Shown here: positions 47,023-59,080 of the stretch, one piece after another | Numbering within the stretch: position 1 is the first letter of the stretch | Layout: each line of letters starts with the position of its first letter | Assembly (NCBI GenBank): GCA_033063855.1 | Contig: CP093831.1 | Location: 14,136,001-14,200,000, forward strand | Reading direction: 5' to 3' | DNA: 64,000 nt | Source of the DNA: Smittia aterrima | Taxonomy: Eukaryota; Arthropoda; Insecta; Diptera; Chironomidae | The notes under the pieces: model-generated | Told to the model about the DNA's origin: nothing | What the model saw: only the letters and a program-made list of their open reading frames with translations | Databases searched by the model: none | Translations under genes and position numbers: made by a program

Positions 47023-47917
47023 GTAAGTAATCATCAAATATTTCGCTTCGTGGTTTGCAACAAAGTTCCAAAATATATCGAGAGTCGGCTCTCTAACATC
47101 AACCGCACTCCGCAGAATAAAGTCGTGATAGTTTGAGCATGAAAATAAAGAGAATAAAAAAACTTGTATTTACCAAGGCGTTGAATGAACTTCTTTCTCA
47201 GTTGCTGTTGCGCGCTCGTCGCTGAAAGCTCGTTAAAGAAAAGAAATTCAAAGTTCGCTGCGTGTAAATCACCGATAAAGATTGAATGAGTTTAAGAAGC
47301 CAGTGAATAATTTGAACGAAGTAAAGAAAAAGAAAATTCAGGCATGAGCTAAAAGAAAACCGGGCGAGAAAATGAAATAAACTGTACAAAGCAGAGTGAA
47401 GTTAAAAGAAAAATCCGATCGAATAAAAAACTTGTAGAGGTCTAAGTCACTGTCGAGGATATAAGTGAACTTAAAAGGTGAAGCAACTATGATTACCAGC
47501 AAACTTGTTCGAGATGATAATCCTGTTTTTATTCTAACAATTAAAATCCATTTACGAAGAGCTAACGGTTTCTAGTTCACGACGCTCCTACTTCAAGAAA
47601 CAGACTTAAAATTTTATGAAAACAAAATTGTTTGACTTTTCTAAATCGATGACGTTAAGTGGGTCAAAAAATTGTTTGCATGTGGTTTCAGTTTCTTTCA
47701 CGACTCGTTTCGAAACAGAACGAGCATTGTAGACTGGACGAGGTTCCTCTTGCCTTCGTCTGAAGTTTCTGGTTTGGAAACTTGTTATGAATCTTCTTCG
47801 CATGTCACTTGGACAACAAACAAAGAAGTCACGCTTGACGATGTGAACACTTCATTCTTTCTCCGCTTAGTTGTCACGATGATGTTTCCTATTGTTGTTG
47901 AACGACGGCGATGCATT

Positions 47918-47976
47918 CACTTTCTTTTCACTAATTAACGATGCAACTTGCAATGCATCGAGGTTGTGCGTGAGAA
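47918..47976 (+). repeat. Diverged repeat, copy A core
   Basis: This core contains CACTTTCTTTTCACTAATT, CGATGCAACTTGCAA and GTGCGTGAGAA, all shared in the same order with copy B. In this copy CGATGCA and TGCATCG form a 7-base inverted repeat around the loop ACTTGCAA. Weaker similarity (GTGGGTCA, AATTGTTTG, CTTCGCATGTCA) extends upstream to about 47655. Confidence 0.6.
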
Positions 47977-49624
47977 AACGAAATGAATTGATTTGCTGTC
48001 CCTGTAATAATGAAGATGCGATAATCGCGAGATATCAAATCGAGTAAATTATACAATTGAATGATTTTATTCTTAAATAATTTCAATCAAAAATTAGCCG
48101 CAATTTTAAAATTCGAGGCTTGATTCGCCTTACGTGGAGTCGATTTGAATCAAAAATTTCGCCAGATTCATTAAAAATTGAATTTCAAATTTCGTTGACC
48201 GATTCTTCAGCACTCGCGACGTCGTCAAATCACGTCTTCCTTCACTTGCATAAGTCGAGATTGGCTCATTATTTTTGAAGTTACTTTTCGTGAAGGCTTC
48301 GACTCTTGTGTTTCAAAGTATTTAATAAGAAAATCTTCTGATTGCCATCAATCACAACTCAGATGAAGATCACACGCCACGCCAAGTAGAAAGTTTTGGG
48401 TTGAAAGAGTCATCACTTCTTCATCGCTTATTTCTACATTAACAATAAATGGCTGGATTTGTTTAATTTTGGGTCTCATATGGGCTCTCATGCTTATGCT
48501 GAGTGTCATTCCATTTGAAAATTCCCCGACCACAACTTAATTCGAATCGCTATTAAAATAGTGAAAGGCAACTTCTGGCTTGAAACTCATCAATTATGCT
48601 TCTGAAGTCTTCGATCTTCAATTGCGACGGTTGACAAAACGAATTTAACAAAGAGATTGTTCACGATTCGATAACTTCAGGAAGTGTTTACTCAGTCGAT
48701 TGATTGTCTGTGTCTTGCACTTAAATGAACTCGGCAACACAACTTCGAAGTTTCAATCTAATTCTTTTGTAATGTGAGTTAGTCATCGGTTTAAAATAGT
48801 TCGAGAGACATGCTCAGCGTAAATAAATTCACATTCACCCAAAGGCTGAGTCCAATTGCAACCTTGACTATTCGGCGAGAATAAAAAGAAGTTAAGATCA
48901 TTCAAGCGGCAATTTTATGCCCGCTATTGGAGTCGGTAAAGATTCGACTTTCTCGATTAAAGAAAATGAAAAACGGCGAGAAATATGTGAGAAACCTTTG
49001 AGCTGAGGCGCGTGAGAAATTTTGAAGAATAAATGATTCAAATGCGATGAGAATTTTTGAAGAAATTGAGGTCGACAGGGTAAGCCCAACACTTTTGGTT
49101 TCATTTGATTTCATGCTTGCTACTGTCATGGAAACTTAACTTCAAGCCGAATCTGCTGCTGTTTATCAAGGTCAAAATAATAATTCATCGACTAACGGCG
49201 CCTCTAGTAAACAACTTTCTCCTGAAGATTTCAATCTTTCGACGATTATCGCCGGCATTTAATCTAAATTCACTCGGAATCGTGTTATTCACTTAGGAAG
49301 ATTAACTTGGACTCTTAAGTTTGTTTACAATCCATTGAATTCTGATCGGAAAGTGGGTCAGAAGCGAAATTGTTTGTCTGCAGTTCCACTTCTTTCTTTC
49401 ACTTCCTTATTAAACTGAACGAATCGTTGGTTCTTCAGATTCGCGTTACATATCGTAACGATATCTTCGCATGTCATACACGCTCTTCCTGAATGCATTT
49501 AGACACAAATCACGCTTTGTCGCGCTTACTATTATGACGACTTCAACTCCGCGGTATTCTTTGTCGTCTGCATTGTTTGTTAGCAGTGATGACATTTTCA
49601 GTGGCCGATCGTTAGAGAAAAGTG

Positions 49625-49682
49625 CACTTTCTTTTCACTAATTTGCGATGCAACTTGCAAAGCCTTTTTAAGTGCGTGAGAA
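49625..49682 (+). repeat. Diverged repeat, copy B core
   Basis: This is the counterpart of copy A, with the same three blocks of 19, 15 and 11 identical bases. The hairpin arm seen in copy A is lost here. Upstream matches (GTGGGTCA, AATTGTTTG, CTTCGCATGTCA) begin near 49354. It could be an old duplication or remains of a mobile element. Confidence 0.6.
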
Positions 49683-50838
49683 GCACCAATGATTCGAACA
49701 ATGATGCAACGTTTTAATCGCATTCGTTTATCGATCACACGATGAGCCTTCATTTCAATCGCGAGCAGCATTGTGAAAGTGATAAAACGGTCATGGGAAT
49801 GAATGAATAGAAAATGCAAAATTGACTTCGTTGCGTCACAATTGCAAATTTGAAATCGATTGAAACAAAACAACGGAACAATCGAAAGAACTCAATGCCT
49901 TTAAATCGAATCAGATTTCAATAACGAACCTCGTCAGTTGGCGCCGACTTTTATTGCACTTGCATCTTCCAACTTTTCATGAATTTTAAAAATTATTTTG
50001 ATAAAAATGTTTTAGCGAGACGAATTAATTAATTTAATGATTCAAATTTAGAGAAAGTTTTCCTGTGTCGAATCGTCAGACTCTGATGGCATTAGGTTGA
50101 TGAAGCATTCAGCTGTACTTAGCTCTTAGCTACTAATTAACATCATGTGATCGTTAGTTACGGTTGAAATAATAAATACTCGAACTTCGTAATCAAGAGC
50201 CATAGACTACGGGAGATGACCAACTAAGAATCTTTCGTCGCAATAATTCTGTTTTACATATTTCTTAACAAACATGACTCATTTCCTTTGAAAGTCGTGA
50301 GTAAGACAAACAACTCTGAATTTAACTCGAAACGTTCACCAATCTGACCGCATTCGGAAATGCTTAAACCTTGAAAGTGCTGGCTTGTGTAGAGCTCAGA
50401 GTACAAAAGGAAATGATAAGCGAACAAGAATAATTGCACAAAGAAAATAAGATTCTTTTTGTATCGATCGAAGCCGTTCAAAAACTGTGAAGCAGTGATT
50501 TTTTAATTGAAACGTTCTTGAGCTTCACTCTCGATGTCATGCTCTCTAGACTTAATCATCTGAGTATGTCAGAGACATAATTTGCATTTGCTGCTGTTGC
50601 TTCAGGCAAAAGTCGTAACTTGTCGATGATAAAAACCGTAATTCAAACAACTTTCTCGCATCTGGCATTTCTCCTAAGCTCAAACCACTGCGAATCTTTG
50701 CGGGGAAACTCGAGTTTATTGAACTAACCTTCTCAGAGCGTTGAAACTTCGTTAATTGAGGAAGAACACATTGAGTGACCTATTAACCATCCAAATACAG
50801 AATTCACCCACAACTTTTCTTTCTCAACAGTTTATTCA

Positions 50839-52142
50839 ATGAAGATGTCGCAAAAACTGCTAAGAAACTTTTCTGTGATAAATCAACGCAAGTGCTCGTT
50901 TGTTCTCTTCGTAGTTCTTGTGATAATTCAAATCTCGCCGAGTGAACAACATGGAAGACTTATTGAGCCACCTTCTCGAGCATCAGCATGGCGGTGAGTT
51001 TAAATTAAAATGTTTTGCCTTCTGTTACGTGACAATCTCATTAAAATCGCATTGTTCACAGATACGGCTTCAGTACACCAGCTAACTACAATGATCATGA
51101 ATTGTTTTGCGGCGGATTCACTCGTCAACATAAAACCAACGGCGGGAAGTGTGGAGAATGTGGCGATGCTTTCGATTTACCAATCCCTCGGCCTCATGAG
51201 TTTGGTGGAAAGTACGGGCAGGGCGTAACAGTAAGAAAATACAATCCTGGCTCAACTGTTACGATACGCGTGGAACTCACTGCGAGTCACATGGGATACT
51301 TCGAATTCAGATTGTGTGATGACATTAATGCTCGTCAAACTTGCTTGGACAAGAATATTCTGGAAATTGTCAGTGGAACTCCTTTCGTTGCCCTTCCTTC
51401 GGACGAATCAACTCGGTTTTATCCACGTAACGGCTCAAGAATTTATGAGATCAAAGCACAACTGCCGAAAAGTAAATGAGATGAACATTTTCTTCTTCAT
51501 TCCGACTAATGAGATAAACTTTTTCTTCCAGAACTTGAATGCCAACATTGCGTCTTGCAGTGGAAATATATTGCAGGAAATAATTGGGGCATTTGTTCGG
51601 ATGGAAATGGAGCAGTTGGATGTGGTGAGCAAGAAGAATTCCGAGCTTGTTCTGATGTCGCAATTGGAAAGGGCTCTGCTTCTGCTATTCCAACTATTAA
51701 ACCGCCAACTAAAGTTAAACCAAGCACTGAGAAATGGCCAACCAACGAAGATGACGTTAATGAGAATGAAATTGATCACGATCATAGCGAAGTCTCGGGA
51801 ACTGTCGAAGACGTTCAAAAGCCTGTGTCAGGAGTTTCCAACTTCTTCGGAGCCATCATCGCCATGTTCTCGTTTTTTCTCGTCTTATGTGCATTTGTTG
51901 CAATCTATATTTACTTCTATCACGGCGATCTTCTGAAGAGAATGCTGCGAAGACAGATCAGTCCACAAAAAAATCATTTGCAGACCGACAACTCATCAGT
52001 GAGCTCAATGACTTCTGATTCACCAATGGAACCACCAGTAAGGCCTCCGAGAACTAAAAGACTTTCACAAACTCTCAAAGACGTTCATAATGATCACACG
52101 ATAATCACAACTCCAAACGACAAAGTCGATTCAGACGCGTAG
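50839..52142 (+). CDS. AA15 lytic polysaccharide monooxygenase, membrane-anchored
   Basis: LPMOs are copper enzymes that oxidatively cut chitin or cellulose outside the cell. Exons 50839..50993, 51062..51471 and 51532..52142 give 391 residues. A signal peptide ends SPSEQ and exposes His38 of HGRLIEPPSRASAWR, the expected N-terminal His of the copper brace. The second copper His is probably His128 in TASHMGYFEFRL. Conserved Cys motifs are FCGG, GKCGECGD and the CQHCVLQWKYIAGNNWGIC segment. After a Pro/Thr and acidic linker there is one transmembrane helix (about residues 294-316, FGAIIAMFSFFLVLCAFVAI) and a cytoplasmic tail of about 75 residues rich in Ser, Arg and Pro. Insect AA15 genes are known; the type I membrane anchoring is the notable point. 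Confidence 0.9.
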
Positions 52143-52249
52143 AAAATTCTTTCCAAATCTGTAATTTAGATTAGGTGCCTTAATAAATTTATCTTCACAT
52201 TAAAATTTTTAATATGTTTTATTAAGTATAGCATCGGTAAACCATTGGC

Positions 52250-52697
52250 CTATGAGTCATCGACGGCATAGAAATCATTCTTATTGTACGAAGAGATTGC
52301 AGTAAAAATGGCTCTGGTCGTAATCTTGAAAGCCATAGAGATCTTAAAACAAAAAGTTCAATTAATCTCCGTTTTAATCTACGTTAATGTGCCTACCTTA
52401 TACTTGTTCATCTGATATGGAAAATATTCTTGTTTCAATGGATGGTCTTCATCAATTGAAGCTAATGCTTTCTCAATATCAGCGTAAATCTCCGGAAGTT
52501 CTTCCAAAGTAATGTTTTCCCAAACGAAGAATGAATCGAAGCCGACCAAATCCATTAGTTGGCGGTAAAGAGAAGTAACTGGTAAGATCTTCTTCTCGAC
52601 GGTTTTCCAGAATTTCTTGAATGATTCTTATAAATTTTATGTATCTCTGAGTTAAAACTGTTATTACCCTATCTTGATCGGTATAAGTCATAGACAT
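52250..52697 (-). CDS. Small conserved-looking protein, unrecognised
   Basis: Three exons, 52668..52697, 52397..52615 and 52250..52342, give a 113-residue protein with consistent phases (10, 73 and 31 codons). It starts MSMTYTDQDR and continues with KFWKTVEKKILPVTSLYRQL, MDLVGFDSFFVWENITLEEL and PEIYADIEKALASIDEDHPL. The last exon reads ISMAFKITTRAIFTAISSYN. It is mixed alpha-helical, has no signal peptide or membrane segment, and only one or two aromatic clusters. The introns are 52 and 54 bases, fitting the genome. I do not recognise the family and assign no function. It is convergent with the LPMO gene and divergent from Serinc, 295 bp away. Confidence 0.65.
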
Positions 52698-52992
52698 TTT
52701 GATTGTCCTGTTAAAAAATTAGATGATGACAAAGATTTCGATTGAATTGAATTTCAAAGAATTAGGAGTGATCGTGAAATACGACGGATATTTTTCCAAA
52801 CAAATTTCAAAACAACAAAAAATTCAAACCCCTGTACTCTGCTGAACGCACACGATTGAAAATCCCAACTAAACGCTCTCGCTCTAAACAAGTGAAAAAC
52901 TTAAAAAATATTTTTCTTCTTTAAATTTGTTTCTGCAGTGTCCAAAGCATCTTGTGGTATTTAATAATTAGCCTCTTATCGACAGTCTCGTA

Positions 52993-54784
52993 ATGGGAGC
53001 CGTTTTGGGTTTGTTCTCGGTAGCTCAGGTGAGAAAATCAGTTCTACGTCTTTGTCTATCTGAAGAAAGAAATTATTCATCGATTTTATATCTTATGAAA
53101 TAATCCTCATAATTGTCTTAATTGAAGTGATACCTTTTTAAAAAGTCTCAAAAATCATTCAGTTCAATAATCGATGACTCATTTCTCTCCCGTTGTTAGC
53201 GTCCGAATGTTATTTGTGAAACTCGAAAACTTATCTTTATCTTGTTTATGTTTTCTTTCTTTATCTATTTAGCTTGCTTGCTGCTGTACATCGACTGCCG
53301 CCTCATGCATGTGCGCTGCTTGTCCATCATGCAGAAATTCGACATCTGCAAGAATCATGTACGCTCTGATGCTTTTGTTAGGAGCTGCGACAGGAGCGAT
53401 CATGCTATCAGACGGATTACAAGATTTACTAAAGAAAGTTCCGTTTTGTGAAAATGCTACGTCAACCGCCTCAATGCTAGTTCCAACAACTACAACAATC
53501 GATTGTAATAACGCAGTTGGATACTTAGCCGTCTACCGAGTGTGCTTCGCTTTGCTTATTTTCTTCTTGACAATGGCAGCAATGATGGTTGGAGTGCGCT
53601 CATCTCGAGACAATCGAGCTCCAATTCAAAACGGATTCTGGGGTTTGAAGATCATCATTGTCGTTGCAATTACGGTTGGAGCCTTTTTCATCAAAGATGG
53701 ATCGTTCGGAACTTGGATGATGTGGATTGGAATGATTGGCGGCTCAATATTTATTCTTATTCAGCTTGTGCTCATCATCGACTTTGCTCACAATTGGGCA
53801 GATGTTTGGGTCGGAAACTACGAAGAAACTCAATCTCGTGGCTGGTTCACTGCCTTAATGACTGCGACTGCTGTTCAATACGTTCTTTCGCTTGTCGGCA
53901 TCATTTTGCTTTATACTTATTACACTCAGTCGAATGATTGTTCCCTTAACAAATTCTTCATCTCATTCAACATGATCCTTTGCATCGCTGTGAGCATTTT
54001 GTCAATTACTCCAAGAGTACAAGAAGCTCAACCTCGTTCAGGATTACTTCAGAGTGCCATTGTCACAATGTACACGATCTTTTTGACATGGAGCGCCGTA
54101 GCTAACAATCCCGATGGAAACTGCAACCCAGGATTGATGGGAATTATTGGCGATGAGAAGAACAAAGTTTCATTTGACAAGACGAGCATCGTTGGTCTCG
54201 TTGTTTGGATGTTCTGCATTTTGTATTCGTCGTTGCGTTCAGCAAATGCTGTGTCATCGATTTCTCAACCAGATCCTGAACGTCAAGGTTTGCTATGTTT
54301 CACTAATTGCATTTGTTTCGTTATTTGTAGCACCCTACACTTATTATTTAAATGGTTTAGGGCTTTCTTAAGTTTTTCTTTTTTTTCTTACAACACACTA
54401 TCTTGTCTTGTTTAATAAAATTTAGTATTAATAACAGCTACACTTTCCCAAGATGATAAGCGATCAAACAACGGTGATGCTAAGGTTTGGGACAATGAAG
54501 AGGAAAGTGTCGCTTACTCATGGTCAACATTCCACTTGACATTTGCTGCTGCTTCTTTGTATGTGATGATGTGCTTGACCAATTGGTAAGTTGAAATTGA
54601 AGAAGAAATGTTTCGTCATACTAAAAAATTATTTATCAGGTATCACCCGAATTCATCACTTGACTCAATGAACGCTAATGAGGCTTCCATGTGGATTAAA
54701 GTCATCTCGTCGTGGTGCGGAATCGGCATCTATTCCTGGTCACTCGTTGCTCCGATGGTTCTCACCGATCGTGATTTCAACTAA
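52993..54784 (+). CDS. Serinc: Serine incorporator (Serinc/TMS1) membrane protein
   Basis: Serinc proteins are multi-pass membrane proteins with lipid-scrambling activity, first linked to serine use in phospholipid synthesis. Exons 52993..53028, 53273..54287, 54426..54585 and 54640..54784 give 451 residues. The N-terminus MGAVLGLFSVAQLACCCTST and the cysteine cluster CMCAACPSC are diagnostic. About ten hydrophobic helices follow, with family motifs IKDGSFGTWMMWIGMIGG, FAHNWADVWVGNYEE and NCNPGL. The C-terminal part has YSWSTFHLTFAAASLYVMM, TNWYHPN and a closing WCGIGIYSWSLVAPMVLTDR. Reading through the donor at 54288 would give a different C-terminus and a premature stop; the spliced form restores conserved sequence. 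Confidence 0.95.
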
Positions 54785-55091
54785 ATGTTTTCAAGATTTG
54801 ATATTTAGTTTATAATTTCTTTTCGAATCGATTTAAATTCGAACGCTAGATGTAGTTCGCTAAGTCGAGAAATGAAAACTTATTAATTTACCAAAAGTTT
54901 TTAACTTGAGTTCGATAATATGATAAGATTTTCAACTCCATTGATGTAGAACAAAATTTTAGCTTGAGCTGGCAAATAAACGAAAGCTTTTTGATGTAAG
55001 AACTAGTTTTACTTCATTTTTTCTAAGCGATTTTATTCAACGGAACGTTTCATGACTAAACTTAATTCGATCAACGATTCAGATTAAAATA
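54785..55091. other. 3' spacer between Serinc and mitochondrial GluRS
   Basis: These 307 bp between two convergent stop codons are AT-rich and hold only 3' UTR sequence as far as I can see. Confidence 0.45.
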
Positions 55092-56760
55092 TTATTTCTC
55101 CTCTTTCTTTTTCTTTAATCTAACAATTCGCTCGAGTGTGTTTTCCTTGCCAAGAATTTCCATCATCTCCGCCACTCCGGGACCTTCTTTCAATCCGCTC
55201 AAAGTTGTTCGAAGATTTTTCATGAAGTTAGCAAACGTCAAGTTATTGTCTGATGAAAATTCTTTAAGAATATTTAGCAAGTTTTGTTTAGTGAAATTTT
55301 CATCTTTCAGTTCTTCCACAAGTGAGTCAATAATTTCTACAAAAAAAAAAAGTTATCAATTAGTCATCAGTTAATCATTTGAATGATATCGCTTACCCTC
55401 ATTCAGTGATATCTCTTTATCTTTGGCAATTTTAGGCAAGACCCACAAGAAAGATAAATTCTCTTCTGCAAGCTCATTGATTGAGCTTATCCTCTTGGAT
55501 CCCCATTTAAGAACATTCAAGATGTGATCATCGTCGAGGTCTAATTGATCAGCACTGAGTGGATATCTCTGAGTCACAATCTCACGAACACATTTAATCA
55601 GCTCCGAGCATGTCTCCGGATTTTCTATTTGTTTCACTAACTCAAGTCTATTAAGGTCGTCCAGCAAATCTGGATTCAATTTACTCGAGCTCGTCTTTAT
55701 GCGACTTATATCGAATTTCTTTGTTAGATCGTGCATATCAAAGCAGTTCAAGTGCTCATTTGGATCTCTATCAAATCCGCCACCAGCTTGAGTGATATAG
55801 TTGATAAGCGCTTGAGGAAAAATGCCTTTGTTTCTATAATATTCTAGTTTGATATCGTTCTGTCTTTTGCTGAGCTTACTACCGTCAGAGTTCATAATCA
55901 GAGGTAAATGTCCAAATTGTGGTGGAGTCCATCCAAATGCTCTATACATCATCAAATGCTTTGGAGTTGATATTTGCCACTCGATACCTCGTAGAACATG
56001 AGTTATCTTCATTAGATGATCGTCGACGACATTAGCAAAGTGATAAGTAGGAAAGCGGTCTGATTTAAGAATAACGGGATCTCCTTCGTGTTGCGCGACG
56101 TAATAAACAAAATTTCCGTAGATCAAATCATTGAATGCCTCTCCACGATCAGTAAGTTTGAATCTGATGCAATATTTATCGTTTTTAGCAATTTTCTCTG
56201 CAATTTGTTTTGGCGTTAAATCTCTGCATCGATTGTCGTATTTCGGGACTTCTCGATTCTTAAGTGCTTCCTTCTTCAGTAATTCCAGTCTTCTCTCAGT
56301 GCAGAAGCAATGATAGGCGTGACCCGTTTCAAGCAGTTGGCTGATATATTTATCATATATTTCCAGTCGCTCGCTTTGAACGTATGGTCCAAAATCGCCG
56401 CCATATGATGGTCCCTCGTTAGCTTTGATATTCGCCCATTCTAAGTCTTTACACAATTGCTCTGTGGCTCCTTCAACTAGTCTCGTTTGATCGGTGTCTT
56501 CTATTCTCAAAATGAATTTGCCATTATGAGCTTTCGCGAACAAGTAATTGAACAGAGCTGTTCGTAGTCCGCCAAGATGTAAAAATCCTAAAAAAATATT
56601 TCATCAGATTTTTAGTTTTTACAAAGTCTTTTCCACTAAATCTATTTAATCTCTAACCTGTTGGTGATGGAGCGAATCGTACACGAACTTCTTTTTTAGT
56701 GCAGTATCCTCGCACATGTCTTGCTAGTCTGCTTAATTCACGTTTTGAATGTAATAACAT
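55092..56760 (-). CDS. EARS2: Glutamyl-tRNA synthetase, mitochondrial
   Basis: This class I aminoacyl-tRNA synthetase charges mitochondrial tRNA-Glu. Exons 56658..56760, 55397..56587 and 55092..55336 give 512 residues. The basic N-terminus MLLHSKRELSRLARHVRGYC suits mitochondrial import. The catalytic core starts [20 protein letters not shown], with the HIGH-like HLGG. ILRIEDTDQTR, the PKHLMMYRAFGW segment and the KMSKS-like SKLSKRQND follow. The C-terminal anticodon-binding part contains ALINYITQAGGGF and GPGVAEMMEILGKE. The length is close to human EARS2. The intron splitting GFLHLGG must be removed to rebuild the active site, which supports the chosen ATG at 56760. Confidence 0.95.
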
Positions 56761-56877
56761 TTTTTATTTTTCATGCAGTTTTCAAGCGCTGAATTTGTAA
56801 ATAACCCGATGAGACATAATTTCAAATCAAAATTTTATTTTTCGTTAAATTTATTTCTATTTCTCGTGACAGATTAT

Positions 56878-58749
56878 TTATTTGTAGCTTCTTCGCTTTC
56901 GGTCCATTAGATTTGCGTACGGATCTCTGGGAGCTCCAAAGTTCGAGTGACTCATTTCCTTTGGAATATTCATTCTATGATCCAAAGGCCAATATGTTGC
57001 TTCCCATTTCTTCTTGTCGTGGGGACCACGAGCTCTCAAGTGACGAGGGATATACTTTGGCTGATGTTCATTGAGTCTACGAGCATATGGATTGATTCCA
57101 AGTTCGAAGAATCGAAGACGACGTGCAAGAGGTTTGGTGTTGTTATCGACTTTGTAAATCCTTTCCCAGTTGTAAATTTCTGGCACGAGACGATGACGAG
57201 GTCTGTTCGACATAATATGTTTGAATGTCTTTTCCAACCAATCGCGTTGTTTAATGTCTTCAAGATCTGCTACCTTCTTCTCCTTTGAGTTGAGGAAAGG
57301 TTTCATCTCGTGTTGTCTCGCTTGCGGTTGATTGATGTAGAAACTGATCAAATTCTTCAACACATCTTCGTTCAAGCCTTGAAGCTTTCCATTATCATCA
57401 ATTTGATCATACAGCTTTGTTTCCTTTGTTCCCCAACATTTATTGTAACGATAGTTAGGTTCCTCAAGGCTGGTATGAATGCAGGTTGTGTTGAGCTGAT
57501 ATTTGTAGAAAGACCAGAACTGTCCATCAGTGATGATCGTTTGACTTGCAAGCGGATAAGTCATGTCGTTGTATGTTGAAAATCCTTGATAACAAGCTTG
57601 AGCCAAAAGCCAAGCATAACTTGAGATGATTCCACGAGAGTGAAGCGCTTCAATACGGTCCTCCTCGCCATAATCATCGTTTCGACGGAAATTCATGAAG
57701 CTCCTGTCTTGGTAGGAAATCAATCCGTATTCACGAACATTGCCGGGCCAGAATCCGGGAATAGACGCTCCATGACGATGTTCAGTTTGGAAGCCTAAAG
57801 TTCGAGGATCAACAGTGACTTCAGGAATATTTTCATTGGCAGATGTCATCGATGAGAAATCAATGTCTTCGAAAGGCGAAAGTGGGTACTGATGTCGCAG
57901 AGCTAGGAAAGGTTTGCCGATCTAAAAGAATATTTTCCTTTAGTTCAATGTAAATTGGCTTAAGAATAAAAGTCTTACGTATTGGAAAGGCCGATCTACG
58001 GGATCATTAGCAAATGGTTTCGTCCAACTTCTTCCTTCTCTCATTTTCTTAATCATTGTAGGTGGATCTATTCCTCCGACAAACCAAAATGCTTCGTGGC
58101 GTGGATCAATGTCGCTGTCGATCTCGTGAAGATGACGATTGTCAGCAGCTAAAGCATTGATTAAAATCCTGTTCAACTGTGTAACGACACCGCTTGTCTT
58201 TGCCCGATTTTTATCGTTTTCCGTCAAGTCAGACGACTTAATGTCATAGAATTTCCTAAAACAAACAAAGTTTAGCTTGAATGAGTATCAATCAGAAATA
58301 TCGACTTACTTGTATCCATCGAGCTCAAATTCAACAGCATCTTGAATCTCTGACTTCATAAGAGTTAAGAAGTTTTCAATTTTCTTTGACTCTTCTTCAT
58401 TTTTCGGTGTAAGAGACTCCTCGACGAATTCAGTATTTGTTACGAACTTGAAGAATGGCAATGAGTTGTATGGATAGACTTTATCGTCAAGCATATTGCA
58501 TTTGTAGCCATAATACTTCTTAATGTTGATCTCCAGCAATTTTTCTTCAATTGTTCCGATTTGCTTAATTTTGTCGTGCCATAATTGAACCTTTCTCACT
58601 TTCTTCTTCAGATAAGAGTCATCCATAATCGGTGGATACTCAGCGACCTCGTTATATTCACTGGCAGCATCCTTGCTTTTACTGACGGTAGACAAACTTC
58701 GTGGAATTATACAATTCCGATTGAACCTAACACGAGTGGCTCGCAACAT
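56878..58749 (-). CDS. mRpS30: Mitochondrial ribosomal protein S30 (mL65)
   Basis: mRpS30/mL65 (formerly PDCD9) is a metazoan-specific protein of the mitochondrial ribosome, now placed on the large subunit. Exons 58310..58749, 57979..58255 and 56878..57921 give 586 residues. The N-terminus MLRATRVRFNRNCIIPRSLS is a typical import signal. Family segments include KVRKVQLWHDKIKQIGTIEE, RHEAFWFVGGIDPPT, RPFQYIGKPFLALRHQYPLS and GFWPGNVREYGLISYQDRS. The phases agree. The gene is divergent from Hsc70-4: its start codon is 93 bp from the Hsc70-4 TATA box. Confidence 0.92.
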
Positions 58750-58842
58750 TTTTCTTCTGTCTTAACCGAGAAGACAAATTTTCAAGTAGTTGTGGCTGTA
58801 ACTACGACAAATCTTCATGCCCCTCAGAATCTTCGATTTTAG

Positions 58843-58849
58843 TATAAAA
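58843..58849 (+). promoter_or_regulatory. TATA box of Hsc70-4
   Basis: TATAAAA at 58843-58849, with an initiator-like TCATTAG near 58875, predicts the transcription start. Just upstream, GAATCTTC at 58827-58834 is a two-unit heat-shock half-element. A 5' UTR exon then runs to a GTAAGT donor at 58992. Confidence 0.75.
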
Positions 58850-59067
58850 AGGAAAGCACCGCCAAGAACCTCTCATTAGTTCTCAGTAATTCGAGCTCAT
58901 AAGATCTCTTTCGATTTAAGTTCGTGAAAATCCTTAATTAGTGATTCAAAGTTCTCAATTTGTTTAAAAACCTAAGAATCAATTCAAGAAGGTAAGTTTA
59001 TCATAAAATTCAGAAAAAGAAAGCAAGAAAATGAAATTTTCTCGCCATAATTAATTTTTTTCTCGTC

Positions 59068-59080
59068 GAAGCTTCGAGAA
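59068..59080 (+). promoter_or_regulatory. Heat-shock element in Hsc70-4 intron 1
   Basis: GAAGCTTCGAGAA is an exact GAAnnTTCnnGAA triplet of alternating HSF-binding units. It lies about 190 bp downstream of the predicted transcription start, inside the 5' UTR intron. Confidence 0.65.

Larger units (their letters stand above)
47023..50838. other. Intergenic region with a diverged repeat pair
   Basis: A 3.8 kb spacer between UROS and the LPMO gene. Short frames in it lack family motifs and splice logic. The only structure I see is a pair of related segments near 47640-47980 and 49340-49690, in the same orientation and about 1.7 kb apart. Confidence 0.45.

Noticed and set aside
47606..47938. 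Opposed short frames overlapping repeat copy A
   Set aside because: The homologous copy B does not keep these frames, so they are unlikely to be coding.
54288..54415. Alternative Serinc C-terminus read through the donor
   Set aside because: The extension is low-complexity and hydrophobic with a stop soon after; the spliced form restores conserved family sequence.
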